Assembly (NCBI RefSeq): GCF_040640215.1
Contig: NZ_JBFABG010000013.1
Coordinates: 1 to 64,000, forward strand
Length of the DNA stretch: 64,000 bases
Direction of reading: 5' to 3'
Source of the DNA: Actinosynnema sp040640215
Lineage (GTDB): Bacteria > Actinomycetota > Actinomycetes > Mycobacteriales > Pseudonocardiaceae
How positions within the stretch are numbered: position 1 is the first letter of the stretch; each line of letters starts with the position of its first letter. Under the pieces are notes generated by a model. That model did no database searches, was not told the origin of the DNA, and saw only the letters and a program-made list of their open reading frames with translations. A program made the position numbers and the translations under genes. This document shows positions 9,039-17,201 of this stretch, one piece after another.

Positions 9039-9060
9039 GCGTCGGGGGAACACCCGACGC
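9039..9060. terminator. Intra-operon hairpin (possible attenuator)
   Basis: GCGTCGGG and CCCGACGC form a perfect 8-bp stem around a 6-nt loop, in the 115-bp gap between the bicupin and cyclase genes. A second 8-bp inverted repeat (TGGACCGC / GCGGTCCA) lies just beyond at 9002-9031. No T tract. It could reduce read-through or set an RNA processing site. Confidence 0.45.
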
Positions 9061-9092
9061 GCAGGGTACTGGGCCGTGCACCGCACGACACG

Positions 9093-9794
9093 TCACGCGG
9101 GCGTGTTCTCCGAGGGGCTGCCGGCGGGCACGAACACCCCGAGCAGCCGCAAATAGCCCTGGTCGCCGAGGTTCTCCACCAGGTGGTGGACGCCCGCCGG
9201 GAGGTAGAAGCACGAGCCCGCGCCGATCGTGGACGTCGCGCCCGCGATCTCGACCTGGCCGGTGCCCGACAGGACGAACACCATCTCGCTGTAGGGGTGG
9301 TGGTGCATGGGGGTGCGCAGCGTCGGGATGTAGCCGACGAACTGGGTCACCCCGGAGCACCCGCTCGCCGGGTCGAACAGGGTCTGGTACTCGCGGTCGC
9401 TGACCGCGTCCTGCTTGACCTGGTCGGCGAGGTCGATCCACGGCCGGGGGTCGGCGCACGCCACGTCGGGGTGCTGCTCGGCGGAGACCGACACGAGTTC
9501 GACCTCGCCGTCGGTCGAGATCTCGTAGGTGTCCTCGCCGACGACGAGCAGCGCGAGTTCCGGGCGCAGCTCGTGGTCCTGTCCGTCGACGTGCAGCGTT
9601 CCGCTGCCCGACAGCACGAACAACGTCTCCAGCCGGCCGGCACCGGGCGACCGGGGCCGGGAACGGCCGGCGCGCACGCGGTAGACCGCCTGCCGCAACC
9701 CGTTCTCGTCGTCCCGGTGCGTCTCGCGGACGTCCACGGTGTCGCCGTCCGCGCAGGACGGCGTGATCTCGCGGTAGTGGAACACCTTGCTCAC
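9093..9794 (-). CDS. Bicupin protein
   Basis: 233 residues from GTG 9794, which overlaps the stop of the OsmC gene as GTGA. It holds two cupin barrels: the first around residues 40-100 (ETLFVLSGSGTLHVDG), the second around 140-225 with metal-ligand candidates in PMHHHPYSEMVFVLSG and the later PAGVHHLVEN. The second barrel keeps the usual His-His...Glu...His set; the first lacks the His pair, so probably only one site is metal-bound. Bicupins act as dioxygenases, isomerases or sugar/keto-acid modifying enzymes. In this operon it may process an intermediate, but the sequence does not show which reaction. The long open frame upstream is a shadow of the PLP-enzyme gene. Confidence 0.85.
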   Translation of the reverse strand: MSKVFHYREITPSCADGDTVDVRETHRDDENGLRQAVYRVRAGRSRPRSPGAGRLETLFVLSGSGTLHVDGQDHELRPELALLVVGEDTYEISTDGEVELVSVSAEQHPDVACADPRPWIDLADQVKQDAVSDREYQTLFDPASGCSGVTQFVGYIPTLRTPMHHHPYSEMVFVLSGTGQVEIAGATSTIGAGSCFYLPAGVHHLVENLGDQGYLRLLGVFVPAGSPSENTPA

Positions 9795-10222
9795 GATTCG
9801 ACCTCGACTCTCAGGGTGACGTCGGCGGTGTAGAGGAGGCGGACCGGGCAGGTGCGCTCGGCGCGCTCGGCCATCTCGCGCACCACCTCCTGCGCCACGC
9901 CCGGCACGCGGACCACGCAGGACAGCTCGACGGTGGGGATGCGGAAGCCCTCCTCGGTCTGCACGAGGTGCACGACCGCGACGGCGGAGATCGACTCCAC
10001 CGGCGTGCCGTTCTCCTCGGCCAGGTTGGCCAGGGACATCGAGAAGCACCCGGCCAGCGCGGAGCCGAGCAGCTCCTCGGGGTTGGTCGCGGGTTCGTCG
10101 CCGACCCGGCCGCGCAGGCTGAACGGCAGGGACGCGCCGCGCCTGCCGAGGTCGAGCGTCCCGCTCCCGGTGGACGCCGGACCGCTCCAGCTCGCCCGGG
10201 ACGACTTGCGGATGTGCAGCAC
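9791..10222 (-). CDS. OsmC/Ohr family protein
   Basis: 143 residues from GTG 10222, chosen because GGAGGA precedes it at good spacing and the family N-terminus (LHIRKSSRASWSG) follows. The two redox cysteines of the family are at Cys59 (LAGCFSMSL) and Cys102 (VELSCVVRV). Such proteins reduce organic hydroperoxides or fatty-acid peroxides with dithiol donors, and some act as thioesterase-like modifiers. Lying between the PLP enzyme and the bicupin, it may guard against a reactive peroxide or sulfur species formed by the pathway's monooxygenase; that is inference. Coupled to the bicupin gene by a 4-nt overlap. Confidence 0.9.
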   Translation of the reverse strand: MLHIRKSSRASWSGPASTGSGTLDLGRRGASLPFSLRGRVGDEPATNPEELLGSALAGCFSMSLANLAEENGTPVESISAVAVVHLVQTEEGFRIPTVELSCVVRVPGVAQEVVREMAERAERTCPVRLLYTADVTLRVEVES

Positions 10223-10233
10223 CTGGTTCCTCC

Positions 10234-11376
10234 TCAGCCGTGCGCGCGGTGCTCGGCGATGGCCGAGCACACCGCGTCCACGTCGGACTCGTCGTTGAAG
10301 TAGTGGAAAGCCAGTCGCAGCACCGTGCCCCGGGGTGCCGCGACGATCCGGCGGCCGGCCAGGTGGGCGGCGAGGGCGTCGGGGTGCTCGTCGAGCAGCG
10401 CCACCTGGGGGCCGGCGTGCGCCGGGTCGCGCGGTGCCCACACCCGTTCACCGGCGGCGAGCAGGCGTTCGGTGGCCAGCGTCGCCAGCTCGCCGACGTG
10501 GCGCTCCACGTCGTGCGGGTCGACCCGGGACAGCAGGCGCATCCCCGCGTTGGCGGCGTAGACCGACGGGATGCCCGGGGTGCCGGTCTCGAACCGGCGC
10601 GCCTGGGTGGGGTGGTCGATCGTCCGGGGGTCGAACCGGAACGGGTCGACCCGGCCGAACCAGCCGGTGAGCTGCGGCGGCAGGTCGTCGGCCAGCCCGC
10701 CCCTGGCGTAGAGGAACGCGACGCCGGGCAGGCCCAGCAGGTACTTCAGCGCGCCGGCGACGAGGTAGTCGCAGTCGAGCTCGCGGACGTCGACCGGGAG
10801 CACCCCGGCGGCCTGGTACGCGTCGACGAACACCCGCGCGCCGACCTCGTGCGCCTTGTCGACCGCGGCGCGGACCGGCAGCCTCGCGCCGTTGCGGTAG
10901 GACGCGACGGGGACCGACACCAGGCCGGTCCGCTCGTCGATCGCCGCGAGGAGCTCGTCGACGTCGACCGCCGCGTCCCGCTCGGGCACGTGCGTGACCC
11001 GGGCCCCGCGCGCGGCCTGGGCCAGCCAGACGTGGCCGACGGACGGGAATTCCATGTCCGTGGTCACGATGCCGGGCCGGGCGCTCCAGTCCTTTGTGGA
11101 CGCGACCTGGTACGCGCCGTCCGAGGCGCAGTGCACCACCGCGATCTCGTCGGGGTCGGCGTTGACCAGCGCGGCGAACTGCCGCCGCGCCTCGTCCACC
11201 TCGGCCATCCACAGGTCCCACGGCGCGGCGTGCTGGCGCATCGTGAAGGTCATCTCCGACAGTGCGGCCAGCAGTTCGCCCGACAGCGCGCCCTGGCTGC
11301 AACTCGCCAGGTGCACGGTGTCGGCCAGGACGGGGAAGCACTCCCGGAACTGGCGGCTGGTGAGTTTCACTGGCAT
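10234..11376 (-). CDS. Class V aminotransferase-fold PLP enzyme
   Basis: 380 residues, first gene of the distal operon. It has the fold of cysteine desulfurases, kynureninase and isopenicillin N epimerase: Asp185 in RVFVDAYQAAG to contact the pyridine nitrogen and Lys211 in AGALKYLLGLPG as Schiff-base lysine, followed by a Phe/Arg-rich ETGTPG segment near 275. No Cys-containing mobile loop typical of a SufS/NifS desulfurase is evident. Possible reactions are transamination, beta-elimination, kynureninase-type C-C cleavage or racemisation. The gene is driven by a strong-looking promoter with an operator (11391-11437) and GAGGTG precedes the ATG. Function within the regulon unresolved. Confidence 0.88.
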   Translation of the reverse strand: MPVKLTSRQFRECFPVLADTVHLASCSQGALSGELLAALSEMTFTMRQHAAPWDLWMAEVDEARRQFAALVNADPDEIAVVHCASDGAYQVASTKDWSARPGIVTTDMEFPSVGHVWLAQAARGARVTHVPERDAAVDVDELLAAIDERTGLVSVPVASYRNGARLPVRAAVDKAHEVGARVFVDAYQAAGVLPVDVRELDCDYLVAGALKYLLGLPGVAFLYARGGLADDLPPQLTGWFGRVDPFRFDPRTIDHPTQARRFETGTPGIPSVYAANAGMRLLSRVDPHDVERHVGELATLATERLLAAGERVWAPRDPAHAGPQVALLDEHPDALAAHLAGRRIVAAPRGTVLRLAFHYFNDESDVDAVCSAIAEHRAHG

Positions 11377-11390
11377 GACACCTCAAAACT

Positions 11391-11437
11391 TTTAGTGTGG
11401 CTAAACGATGGTAGGTAGCCGCGACGAGTCAAGTCAA
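11391..11437 (-). promoter_or_regulatory. Promoter and operator of the distal catabolic operon
   Basis: Reading leftward: -35 TTGACT (complement of 11432-11437), 18-bp spacer, -10 TACCAT (complement of 11408-11413), then directly the palindrome TTTAGCCACACTAAA (complement of 11391-11405) over the expected transcription start. On the plus strand the 14-mer AGTGTGGCTAAACG occupies 11394-11407; the same 14-mer is found in the other orientation at 19208-19221 in the importer promoter. A repressor bound here would block initiation. Confidence 0.75.
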
Positions 11438-11741
11438 GGTGTTGACCGCGTGCCGTCGCGGCGACGCCCCGCCGGAGGTGTTCGCAGGCGCGGAAAACCC
11501 GACAGATGGCCACGACGGCCGGGCAAGGCGGATCGGCGCGAACGGCCTGCGGTGCGCTGATGGCCCGCGTCGCGATCGCGGTGGTGATCGCAGGTGATCG
11601 CGGTGACGTTCGAGCGGCCCGCGCGGAACGTCCCCCGCGCGGGCCCGCTGGTGGTGTTGCGGCCCGGGATTTCGGTGTTCGGCGCTGCCGGTGCCCCTCC
11701 GCGCCGCCCCGATCCCGGTCTGCCCGGGTGGTCTCCCGAGG
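11438..11741. other. Intergenic between regulator gene end and distal promoter
   Basis: No gene seen. The one clear element is the 11-bp GC-rich hairpin at 11616-11645. Open frames crossing the region on the minus strand are shadows of the XRE gene. Confidence 0.5.
11616..11645. terminator. GC-rich hairpin, terminator of the importer/regulator operon
   Basis: GGCCCGCGCGG pairs perfectly with CCGCGCGGGCC around an 8-nt loop, about 97 bp past the XRE gene stop. No T run, which is common for actinomycete terminators. It would insulate the distal operon promoter. Confidence 0.6.
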
Positions 11742-12278
11742 TCAGTAGCTGGGCGGCGTCACCGACAGCAGGAAGCGCACCGGCTTCGTCGTCTCGTTGA
11801 GGTACCGGTGCGGCATCCGGGAGTCGAAGCTCCCGCTGTCGCCCGGCTTCAGCTCGTAGCGCTCGCCGTCGACCTCCAGCACCAGCCGGCCGGTGAGCAC
11901 CACGACGCACTCGTCCGACGGGTGGCTCCAGCCCGTCTCCGAGGACGCCGCGCCCGCTTCGAGCAGTCCTTCGAGCACCTCGATCTTGCCCACGCCCGCC
12001 GACACCCGCTGGTAGACCAGGCCGCCCTGCGGGGAGCGGATGTCCATCCGGCGGTCCTTGCGCACCACCGCGACCCGCTCCAGGTCGGTGTCCTGGAAGA
12101 GGTTGAACACCGGCGTGTCCAGCGCCCGCGCGATCTTGCGAACGGTCTCCAGGCTCGGGTCGGTGATCCCGCGCTCGACCTGACTGATCAACCCGACCGA
12201 CACGTCGGCCGCCTTCGCCAGCTCGGTCGCCGTCATCGACCGCGCCGCGCGCAGCTCCCGAATCCGTTCGCCCATCAC
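11742..12278 (-). CDS. XRE-cupin transcriptional regulator
   Basis: 178 residues; GTG 12278 or the adjacent ATG 12275, both behind AGGAGAG. Residues 5-62 are an HTH_3 domain (ELRAARSMTATELAKAADVSVGLISQVERG); residues 105-175 a cupin_2 sensor domain (LKPGDSGSFDSRMPHRYLN). This PuuR-like architecture typically represses catabolic operons and is released by the substrate bound in the cupin. The gene follows the monooxygenase gene by 42 bp on the same strand, so it may be the last cistron of the importer operon, and it lies between the two promoters that share an operator 14-mer. It is the best candidate for their regulator. Confidence 0.9.
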   Translation of the reverse strand: MMGERIRELRAARSMTATELAKAADVSVGLISQVERGITDPSLETVRKIARALDTPVFNLFQDTDLERVAVVRKDRRMDIRSPQGGLVYQRVSAGVGKIEVLEGLLEAGAASSETGWSHPSDECVVVLTGRLVLEVDGERYELKPGDSGSFDSRMPHRYLNETTKPVRFLLSVTPPSY

Positions 12279-12320
12279 GGTGTGTGCTCTCCTGTCGTCG
12301 TCGGACCGGTCAGACCATAG

Positions 12321-13319
12321 TCAACGCAGCGCCGGCAGCACCCGGTCACCCAGCAGGCGGATCGCCGCGTCCGGGTCGGGACCGAGCGGGCCGCCGATGC
12401 TGAGCTGGGTGACGCCGGCGTCGACCAGTCGGCGCAGCCGGACGACCACGTCGTCCGGCGTGCCCACGACCGCCAGGCGCAGCATGTCGTCGGTGACGAG
12501 CTCGGCCGCCGCCGCCACGCCCTCGGCCCGCATCGCCGCCGTGACCGGGGCGAAGTCCTCGGTGCCCAACCCCACCACCGCGAGCTCGTGGTCGGACAGG
12601 TACGGACCGAAGAACGCGATCGTCGGCCGGATCAGGTCCCCGGCCACCGCCGGGTCGTCGGCGACCGACACCCAGACGCAGCCCGCGACGTCCACTTCGG
12701 ACGGATCGCGACCCGCCGCCACCGCACCGGCCCGGACCCACCCGACCACCTCGGCGGCGGTCTCCGGCGGGAACAGGATCGGCAGCACGCCGTCGCCGTA
12801 GCCGCCCGCCGCGGTGAGGAACTCCTCGCCGTACGCGGTGACGTGCAGCGGGATGCGCCGCCTCGGCGGCGTGAACCCGAGCGAGCAGCCCGGTTCCCAC
12901 CGGAAGTGCTCGCCGTCGGTCGGCGCGTCCTCGCCGGCGATCAGGGCGCGGATCAGCCGGACCGCCTCGGCGGTGCGACCCGGGATGTCCTCCCCGACCA
13001 GGCCGAGCTTTGGGACCATCCCGTCGGTGTGCGCGCCGATCCCGGCCAGCGCCCGACCGCCGGAGAGCAGGTCGAGCGTGCCCAGGTGGGCGGCCATCTC
13101 GGACGGGTCCGCGGTGGCCGGGTTCATCCCGAGCGCGCCGACGTGGATGCGCGAGGTGCGCAGCGCGGCGGCGGTGCACAGCGACCAGGTGTGCAGCATG
13201 AACGGGTCACTGGCGAACCACACCTGGTCGAAACCGGCCTCCTCGGCCGTGACGGCGAGGTCCACCAGTTCGGCCGGACCGCCGACGAACTGGGTCAATC
13301 GGATGCTGGTGACGACCAC
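12321..13319 (-). CDS. LLM-class flavin-dependent oxidoreductase
   Basis: 332 residues of luciferase-like TIM-barrel type (AEEAGFDQVWFASDPF; LDLLSGGRALAGIGAHTDG; TAEAVRLIRALIAGE). Such enzymes use FMNH2 or F420 to oxygenate or reduce substrates; F420 versus FMN cannot be read from the sequence. The start is GTG 13319 behind GAAAGG, inside the end of the permease gene, giving a 25-nt overlap. Linked to a peptide/nickel-type importer it probably oxygenates or desulfonates/dealkylates the imported compound. Many such ABC-plus-LLM loci serve sulfonate, nitrilotriacetate-like or amine catabolism. Confidence 0.88.
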   Translation of the reverse strand: MVVTSIRLTQFVGGPAELVDLAVTAEEAGFDQVWFASDPFMLHTWSLCTAAALRTSRIHVGALGMNPATADPSEMAAHLGTLDLLSGGRALAGIGAHTDGMVPKLGLVGEDIPGRTAEAVRLIRALIAGEDAPTDGEHFRWEPGCSLGFTPPRRRIPLHVTAYGEEFLTAAGGYGDGVLPILFPPETAAEVVGWVRAGAVAAGRDPSEVDVAGCVWVSVADDPAVAGDLIRPTIAFFGPYLSDHELAVVGLGTEDFAPVTAAMRAEGVAAAAELVTDDMLRLAVVGTPDDVVVRLRRLVDAGVTQLSIGGPLGPDPDAAIRLLGDRVLPALR

Positions 13320-14197
13320 TTCTGACGCACCTTTCGCTTCTTGCCCCCGGAGCCGCCGGAGAGCCGGTCCCCGACGTCGTCGCCGAGGATGGTGAACGCG
13401 AGCACCACGAGCGCGATGGCCAGACCGGGGAACAGCGAGTACCACCAGGCGTCGAGCATGAACCCGAGCCCGTCGCTGGTCATCACGCCCCACTCGGGCG
13501 TCGGCGGCCGTGCGCCGAGGCCGAGGAAGCCGAGCCCGGCGCTGGCCAGGATCACGAACCCCACGTCGGTGGTGGCCAGCACGACCACCGGCCCGACCGC
13601 GTTGGGCAGCACGTGCCGGAGCAGGATGCGCCGGGTCGGCACCCCCAGCACGATCGCGCTGTCGACGTAGGGCCGTCGCCGGACCGACGCCACCTGCCCG
13701 CGCATCAGCCGGGCGTAGGAGGGCCACCACACCGCCGCCAGCGCGATGGTGGTGTTGACCAGGCTCGGTTGCAGCGCGACCACGACGACCATCGGCAGCA
13801 GGATGTAGGGCACCGACAGGAAGACGTCGGTGACCCGCATGATCACCTCGTCCACCCAGCCGCCTCGGAAACCCGCCACCAACCCGAGCCCGCCGCCGAC
13901 GACGGCCGAGAACAGCACCACCGACACGCCGATCGCCAGTGAGATGCCCGCGCCGTGCACGATGCGGCTCAGCAGGTCCCGACCGTTGTTGTCGGTGCCG
14001 AACAGGTGGTCGGCCGAGGGCGGCAGCAGGCTCGCGCCCAGGTCGATGGCGTTCGGGTCGTACGGGGCGAGCAGGCCGGGCACGGCGGCCATCACGACCG
14101 TCGCCCCCAGCACGGCGAGCGCGATCGCGGTGGACGGCCGCCACCCGGCCAGGGTGACCCGGCGGCGGATGCGGCGCGGCAGCGCGGTCGTGGTCAT
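13295..14197 (-). CDS. ABC importer permease, DppC type
   Basis: 300 residues with six predicted membrane segments and the BPD_transp_1 core. The EAA-like loop reads DSAIVLGVPTRRILLRHVLPNA. N-terminal segment GTDNNGRDLLSRIVHGAGISL is the classic DppC/OppC signature. Pairs with the DppB-type gene immediately upstream through an ATGA overlap at 14194-14197. The Lys/Arg-rich C-terminal tail (GGKKRKVRQK) overlaps the start of the monooxygenase gene. Forms the membrane channel of the importer. Confidence 0.95.
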   Translation of the reverse strand: MTTTALPRRIRRRVTLAGWRPSTAIALAVLGATVVMAAVPGLLAPYDPNAIDLGASLLPPSADHLFGTDNNGRDLLSRIVHGAGISLAIGVSVVLFSAVVGGGLGLVAGFRGGWVDEVIMRVTDVFLSVPYILLPMVVVVALQPSLVNTTIALAAVWWPSYARLMRGQVASVRRRPYVDSAIVLGVPTRRILLRHVLPNAVGPVVVLATTDVGFVILASAGLGFLGLGARPPTPEWGVMTSDGLGFMLDAWWYSLFPGLAIALVVLAFTILGDDVGDRLSGGSGGKKRKVRQKWSSPASD

Positions 14198-15198
14198 GGC
14201 AGCCGCACCTTCGGGTCGAGCACCGCGTGCAGCACGTCGACCAGCAGGTTGACCACGAGGAACGCCACTGTTGCCACGAGGGTCACCCCCATCACGGAGT
14301 TGTAGTCCAGCACGGTGATCGACTCGTAGGCGTACCGGCCGACACCGGGCCACTTGAAGATCTTCTCCACCAGCACGGAACCGCCGAGCAGGTAGCCGAA
14401 CGCGAGCCCGGTGACGGTGACCACCGGCATCATCGCGTTGCGCAGCGCGTGCACGTAGACGACCCGGAACTCCGGCACGCCCTTCGCCCGCGCGGTCGCC
14501 ACGTACGGCTCGGCCAGCGCTTCCAGCATCGACGCCCGGGTCGTGCGCATGACCCGGGCCAGGGTCGGCAGGGCCAGCGTGGTGGCGGGCAGCACCAGGT
14601 GGTGCAGCACGTCCAGCAGGCCCGGCCCGTCGCCGCGCAGGACCGCGTCCAGCGAGGCGAACCCGGTGATCGCCGCGCCTCCCCCGGCCACGTCGGTCTG
14701 CCCCTCGCTCGGCAACCAGCCGAGCTGCGCGTAGAAGACCACGACCAGCACGATCCCGACCCAGAACACCGGGACGGCGACCCCGGCGAGGCTGAGCACC
14801 CGCCCCAGGTGGTCGAAGAAGCCTCCCCGCCGGGTGGCCGCGAGCACCCCGAGCGGGATGCCCAGCGCCAGGGCGATGACCAGCGAGGCGACCGTCAGCT
14901 CGATCGTCGCGGGCAGCGCGCTGACCAGGTTCGCCAGCACCGGCTGCTGGTTGGTCAGCGAGTCGCCGAGGTCACCGCGCACCAGCCGCAGCAGGTACAG
15001 GCCGAACTGGCTCACCAGCGGCTGGTCCAGCCCGGCCTGCTCCCGGATGCGCCGCACGGCCTCCTCGCTCGCGTTCAGCCCGGCCAGCACCCGGGCCGGG
15101 TCGCCCGGCACCAGGTGCGTGAGCAGGAACGTGATCACCGAGACCGCGAGCACGAGCGGGACGGCGATGAGGACCCGGAGCACCACGAATCGGCCCAT
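14194..15198 (-). CDS. ABC importer permease, DppB type
   Basis: 334 residues, six to seven membrane segments. Typical DppB features: first helix followed by THLVPGDPARVLAG, the PATIELTVASLVIALALGIPLGV block, and the coupling loop ATARAKGVPEFRVVYVHALRNA with the family's RNA ending. Follows the small 128-residue gene by 3 bp. Together with the DppC-type gene it makes the heterodimeric pore of a peptide/opine/nickel-class importer. Confidence 0.95.
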   Translation of the reverse strand: MGRFVVLRVLIAVPLVLAVSVITFLLTHLVPGDPARVLAGLNASEEAVRRIREQAGLDQPLVSQFGLYLLRLVRGDLGDSLTNQQPVLANLVSALPATIELTVASLVIALALGIPLGVLAATRRGGFFDHLGRVLSLAGVAVPVFWVGIVLVVVFYAQLGWLPSEGQTDVAGGGAAITGFASLDAVLRGDGPGLLDVLHHLVLPATTLALPTLARVMRTTRASMLEALAEPYVATARAKGVPEFRVVYVHALRNAMMPVVTVTGLAFGYLLGGSVLVEKIFKWPGVGRYAYESITVLDYNSVMGVTLVATVAFLVVNLLVDVLHAVLDPKVRLP

Positions 15199-15201
15199 GG
15201 A

Positions 15202-15588
15202 CTACGACCGCGATCGTCCGGGGAGCCACAGCCCGCGCTCGACCGGCTCCCAGAAGTTCAGCGTGACGTCGGCCAGGAACGGCTCGTACGGGTCCACCTT
15301 CTTGTACTCCGCGTACGGCCCGGACCAGTCCTTGCGGCGCTCCTTGTACACGCGGCGCTCCGCCTCCGAGTGGTACTCGAACAACATGGTGTACCGGCCG
15401 GTCGGCGTCAACGTCGCCTGGTCGACCTCGTGGTAGTACGACGCTCCCTTCCACTCGGGGAACAGCTCGGCCCGGTGCTCGGCCACCCAGCGGAACCAGG
15501 TCCGCATCCCCTCGTGGTACTCGCGCGGGTCCACCCCGTCCCGGATGGTCCACGACTCGACCTCGATGATGCTGTTGTCCTCTGCCAT
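15202..15588 (-). CDS. Small alpha+beta protein, possibly dimeric ferredoxin-fold (NIPSNAP/Dabb-like)
   Basis: 128 residues, unusually rich in aromatic and charged residues (about ten Trp and as many Tyr). The pattern of strand, helix with EYHEGMRTWFRW, strand YTMLFEYHSEAERRVY and final strand resembles ferredoxin-like NIPSNAP or stress-response A/B barrel proteins, which often are small cofactor-free monooxygenases or isomerases. No catalytic motif is certain. It is embedded between the binding-protein gene (2-bp gap) and the permease gene (3-bp gap), so it belongs to the same transcript and probably acts on the imported compound or binds it in the cytoplasm. Confidence 0.75.
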   Translation of the reverse strand: MAEDNSIIEVESWTIRDGVDPREYHEGMRTWFRWVAEHRAELFPEWKGASYYHEVDQATLTPTGRYTMLFEYHSEAERRVYKERRKDWSGPYAEYKKVDPYEPFLADVTLNFWEPVERGLWLPGRSRS

Positions 15589-15590
15589 GA

Positions 15591-17201
15591 TCAACCCTTC
15601 GCCACGGTGAACAGGTCCGGCCGCGTCAGCGCGGACTCCTTGTAGTTGCTGATGTTCTTGCGCACCGCCCGGCGGTCGACGTCCTGGTACAGCGGCAGCC
15701 ACGGTGCGTCCTGGCTGATCCGGGCCGAGGCCGCGAGCCAGTCCGCGTCCTGCTCGGCGCGGTCGGCCGAGCCGCGGGCCCGGTCCAGGAGCCGGTCGAC
15801 CTCGTCGTCGCGGTAGTGCGCGAGGTTGCCCTCCACCGACCGGGACGCCTTGCCGTGCAACTTGCCGTACAGCAGCGCGTCCGGGCTGGCGTAGTTCAGG
15901 GTGGACTTCCAGGAGAAGAACGGCAGTTCGCCCTTGCCCACCTTGTCGATGATGGTCGACAGCGGGAGTTCGCCGATCGTGCACTCGACGCCGACCTCCT
16001 TGAGGTTGGCCTGCATCACTTCGGCGATCTGCTTCAGCGTGCCGTAGCCGGGCACGTAGGTGCTGTCGATCTTCAGGCCGTTGCCGTGACCGGCCTGCGC
16101 CAGCAACGCCTTGGCCTTCGCGACGTCCCGCTTGTAGACCACGACGTCCTGGTGGTCGGCGTACCCGTCGACGAGGCTGCCGGGGATGGGGCCGCGCAGC
16201 GGGATGCCGCTCTCCTTCACGACGTTGGCCATGATGGCCTCGTGGTCGATCGCGTAGCAGATCGCCTGGCGCACCCGGACGTCGTCGAACGGGGGCTGCT
16301 CGGTCTGGAAGATCCAGTAGGTGATGTCCAGCAGCGGCGTGGCCAGGACGGTGATGTTCTCGTTCTGCGCCAACCGGTCGATCAGGTTGACCGGCAGGTT
16401 GCCGACGACGTCGAGGTCGCCGCGCTCCAGTTGCAACGCGGCGGTCGAGGGCTCCACCGGCGAGTTGAACAGCACGCCGGAGAGCTTCGGCCGGCCGCGC
16501 CAGTGCCCTTCGAACGCCTTGACCTCGATGACCTGGTTGGGCGTCCAGCGGACGAACTGGAACGCGCCGCTGCCGGCCATGTTGCGCGCCAGGTACTTCG
16601 CCGCGGTCGGGTCGGCCTGGGTCTTGTTCGCCGCGACCACGGCCGGGTTCACCACCGAGCCGACGGCGTCGAGCGCGAGCGTCCGCAGGAACGGCGAGAA
16701 CGGCGCGTCGAGCGTGATGACGACCGTGCCCGCGTCCTTGGCGACGATGTTGCCCGGCTGGACGTGGTCGACGAGCAGGTCGCTCGCGCCCTGCCCGACC
16801 TCCATCGTCCGCCGCAGCGAGGCGACCACGGCGGCGGCGTCCAGCACGCTGCCGTCGGAGAACTTCACGCCCTGGCGCAGGTGGAAGGTGTGGCCGATGC
16901 CGTCCGGCGTGACCTCCCACCGCTCCGCGAGGCCGGCGGCGACGTCCTTGCCGTCGCCGGTGAGCTCCAGCAGCCGGTCGTAGACGTTGTGGATCACGAT
17001 GCCCGAGTTGGACTCGCCGGTGGTGGCCGGGTCGAGCCCCTTCGGCTCGGCGGACAGCGCGTAGCGCAGCGCGCCGCCCGCGCCGGGTTGGCTGGTGGTC
17101 CTGGTGTCACCGCACGCGGAGGCGAACGGGACGAGCAGCGCGGCACCACCGGCCGCGCGCAGGAAACCCCGTCTGGTCAGGGGTGAGTGGTGACCGGTCA
17201 C
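15591..17201 (-). CDS. Tat-exported lipoprotein, family 5 solute-binding protein
   Basis: 536 residues from GTG 17201, overlapping the previous ATPase stop as GTGA. The N-terminus has a twin-arginine motif (TRRGFLRAAG) followed by a lipobox (FASAC), so it is folded before export and lipid-anchored. The body is SBP_bac_5: LRYALSAEPKGLDPATTG, VYDRLLEL, HTFHLRQGVKFSDGS, PFDDVRVRQAICYAID and the terminal AWLPLYQD region. This family binds oligopeptides, nickel chelates, opines or glycosides; the long central lobe points to a bulky ligand. It confers the specificity of the importer. Confidence 0.93.
   Translation of the reverse strand: MTGHHSPLTRRGFLRAAGGAALLVPFASACGDTRTTSQPGAGGALRYALSAEPKGLDPATTGESNSGIVIHNVYDRLLELTGDGKDVAAGLAERWEVTPDGIGHTFHLRQGVKFSDGSVLDAAAVVASLRRTMEVGQGASDLLVDHVQPGNIVAKDAGTVVITLDAPFSPFLRTLALDAVGSVVNPAVVAANKTQADPTAAKYLARNMAGSGAFQFVRWTPNQVIEVKAFEGHWRGRPKLSGVLFNSPVEPSTAALQLERGDLDVVGNLPVNLIDRLAQNENITVLATPLLDITYWIFQTEQPPFDDVRVRQAICYAIDHEAIMANVVKESGIPLRGPIPGSLVDGYADHQDVVVYKRDVAKAKALLAQAGHGNGLKIDSTYVPGYGTLKQIAEVMQANLKEVGVECTIGELPLSTIIDKVGKGELPFFSWKSTLNYASPDALLYGKLHGKASRSVEGNLAHYRDDEVDRLLDRARGSADRAEQDADWLAASARISQDAPWLPLYQDVDRRAVRKNISNYKESALTRPDLFTVAKG

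Noticed and set aside
6603..9086. A single 827-residue fusion of cyclase and ThDP enzyme
   Set aside because: The frame before 8219 is only a shadow; the cyclase is encoded in another frame and an ATGA overlap marks the true boundary.
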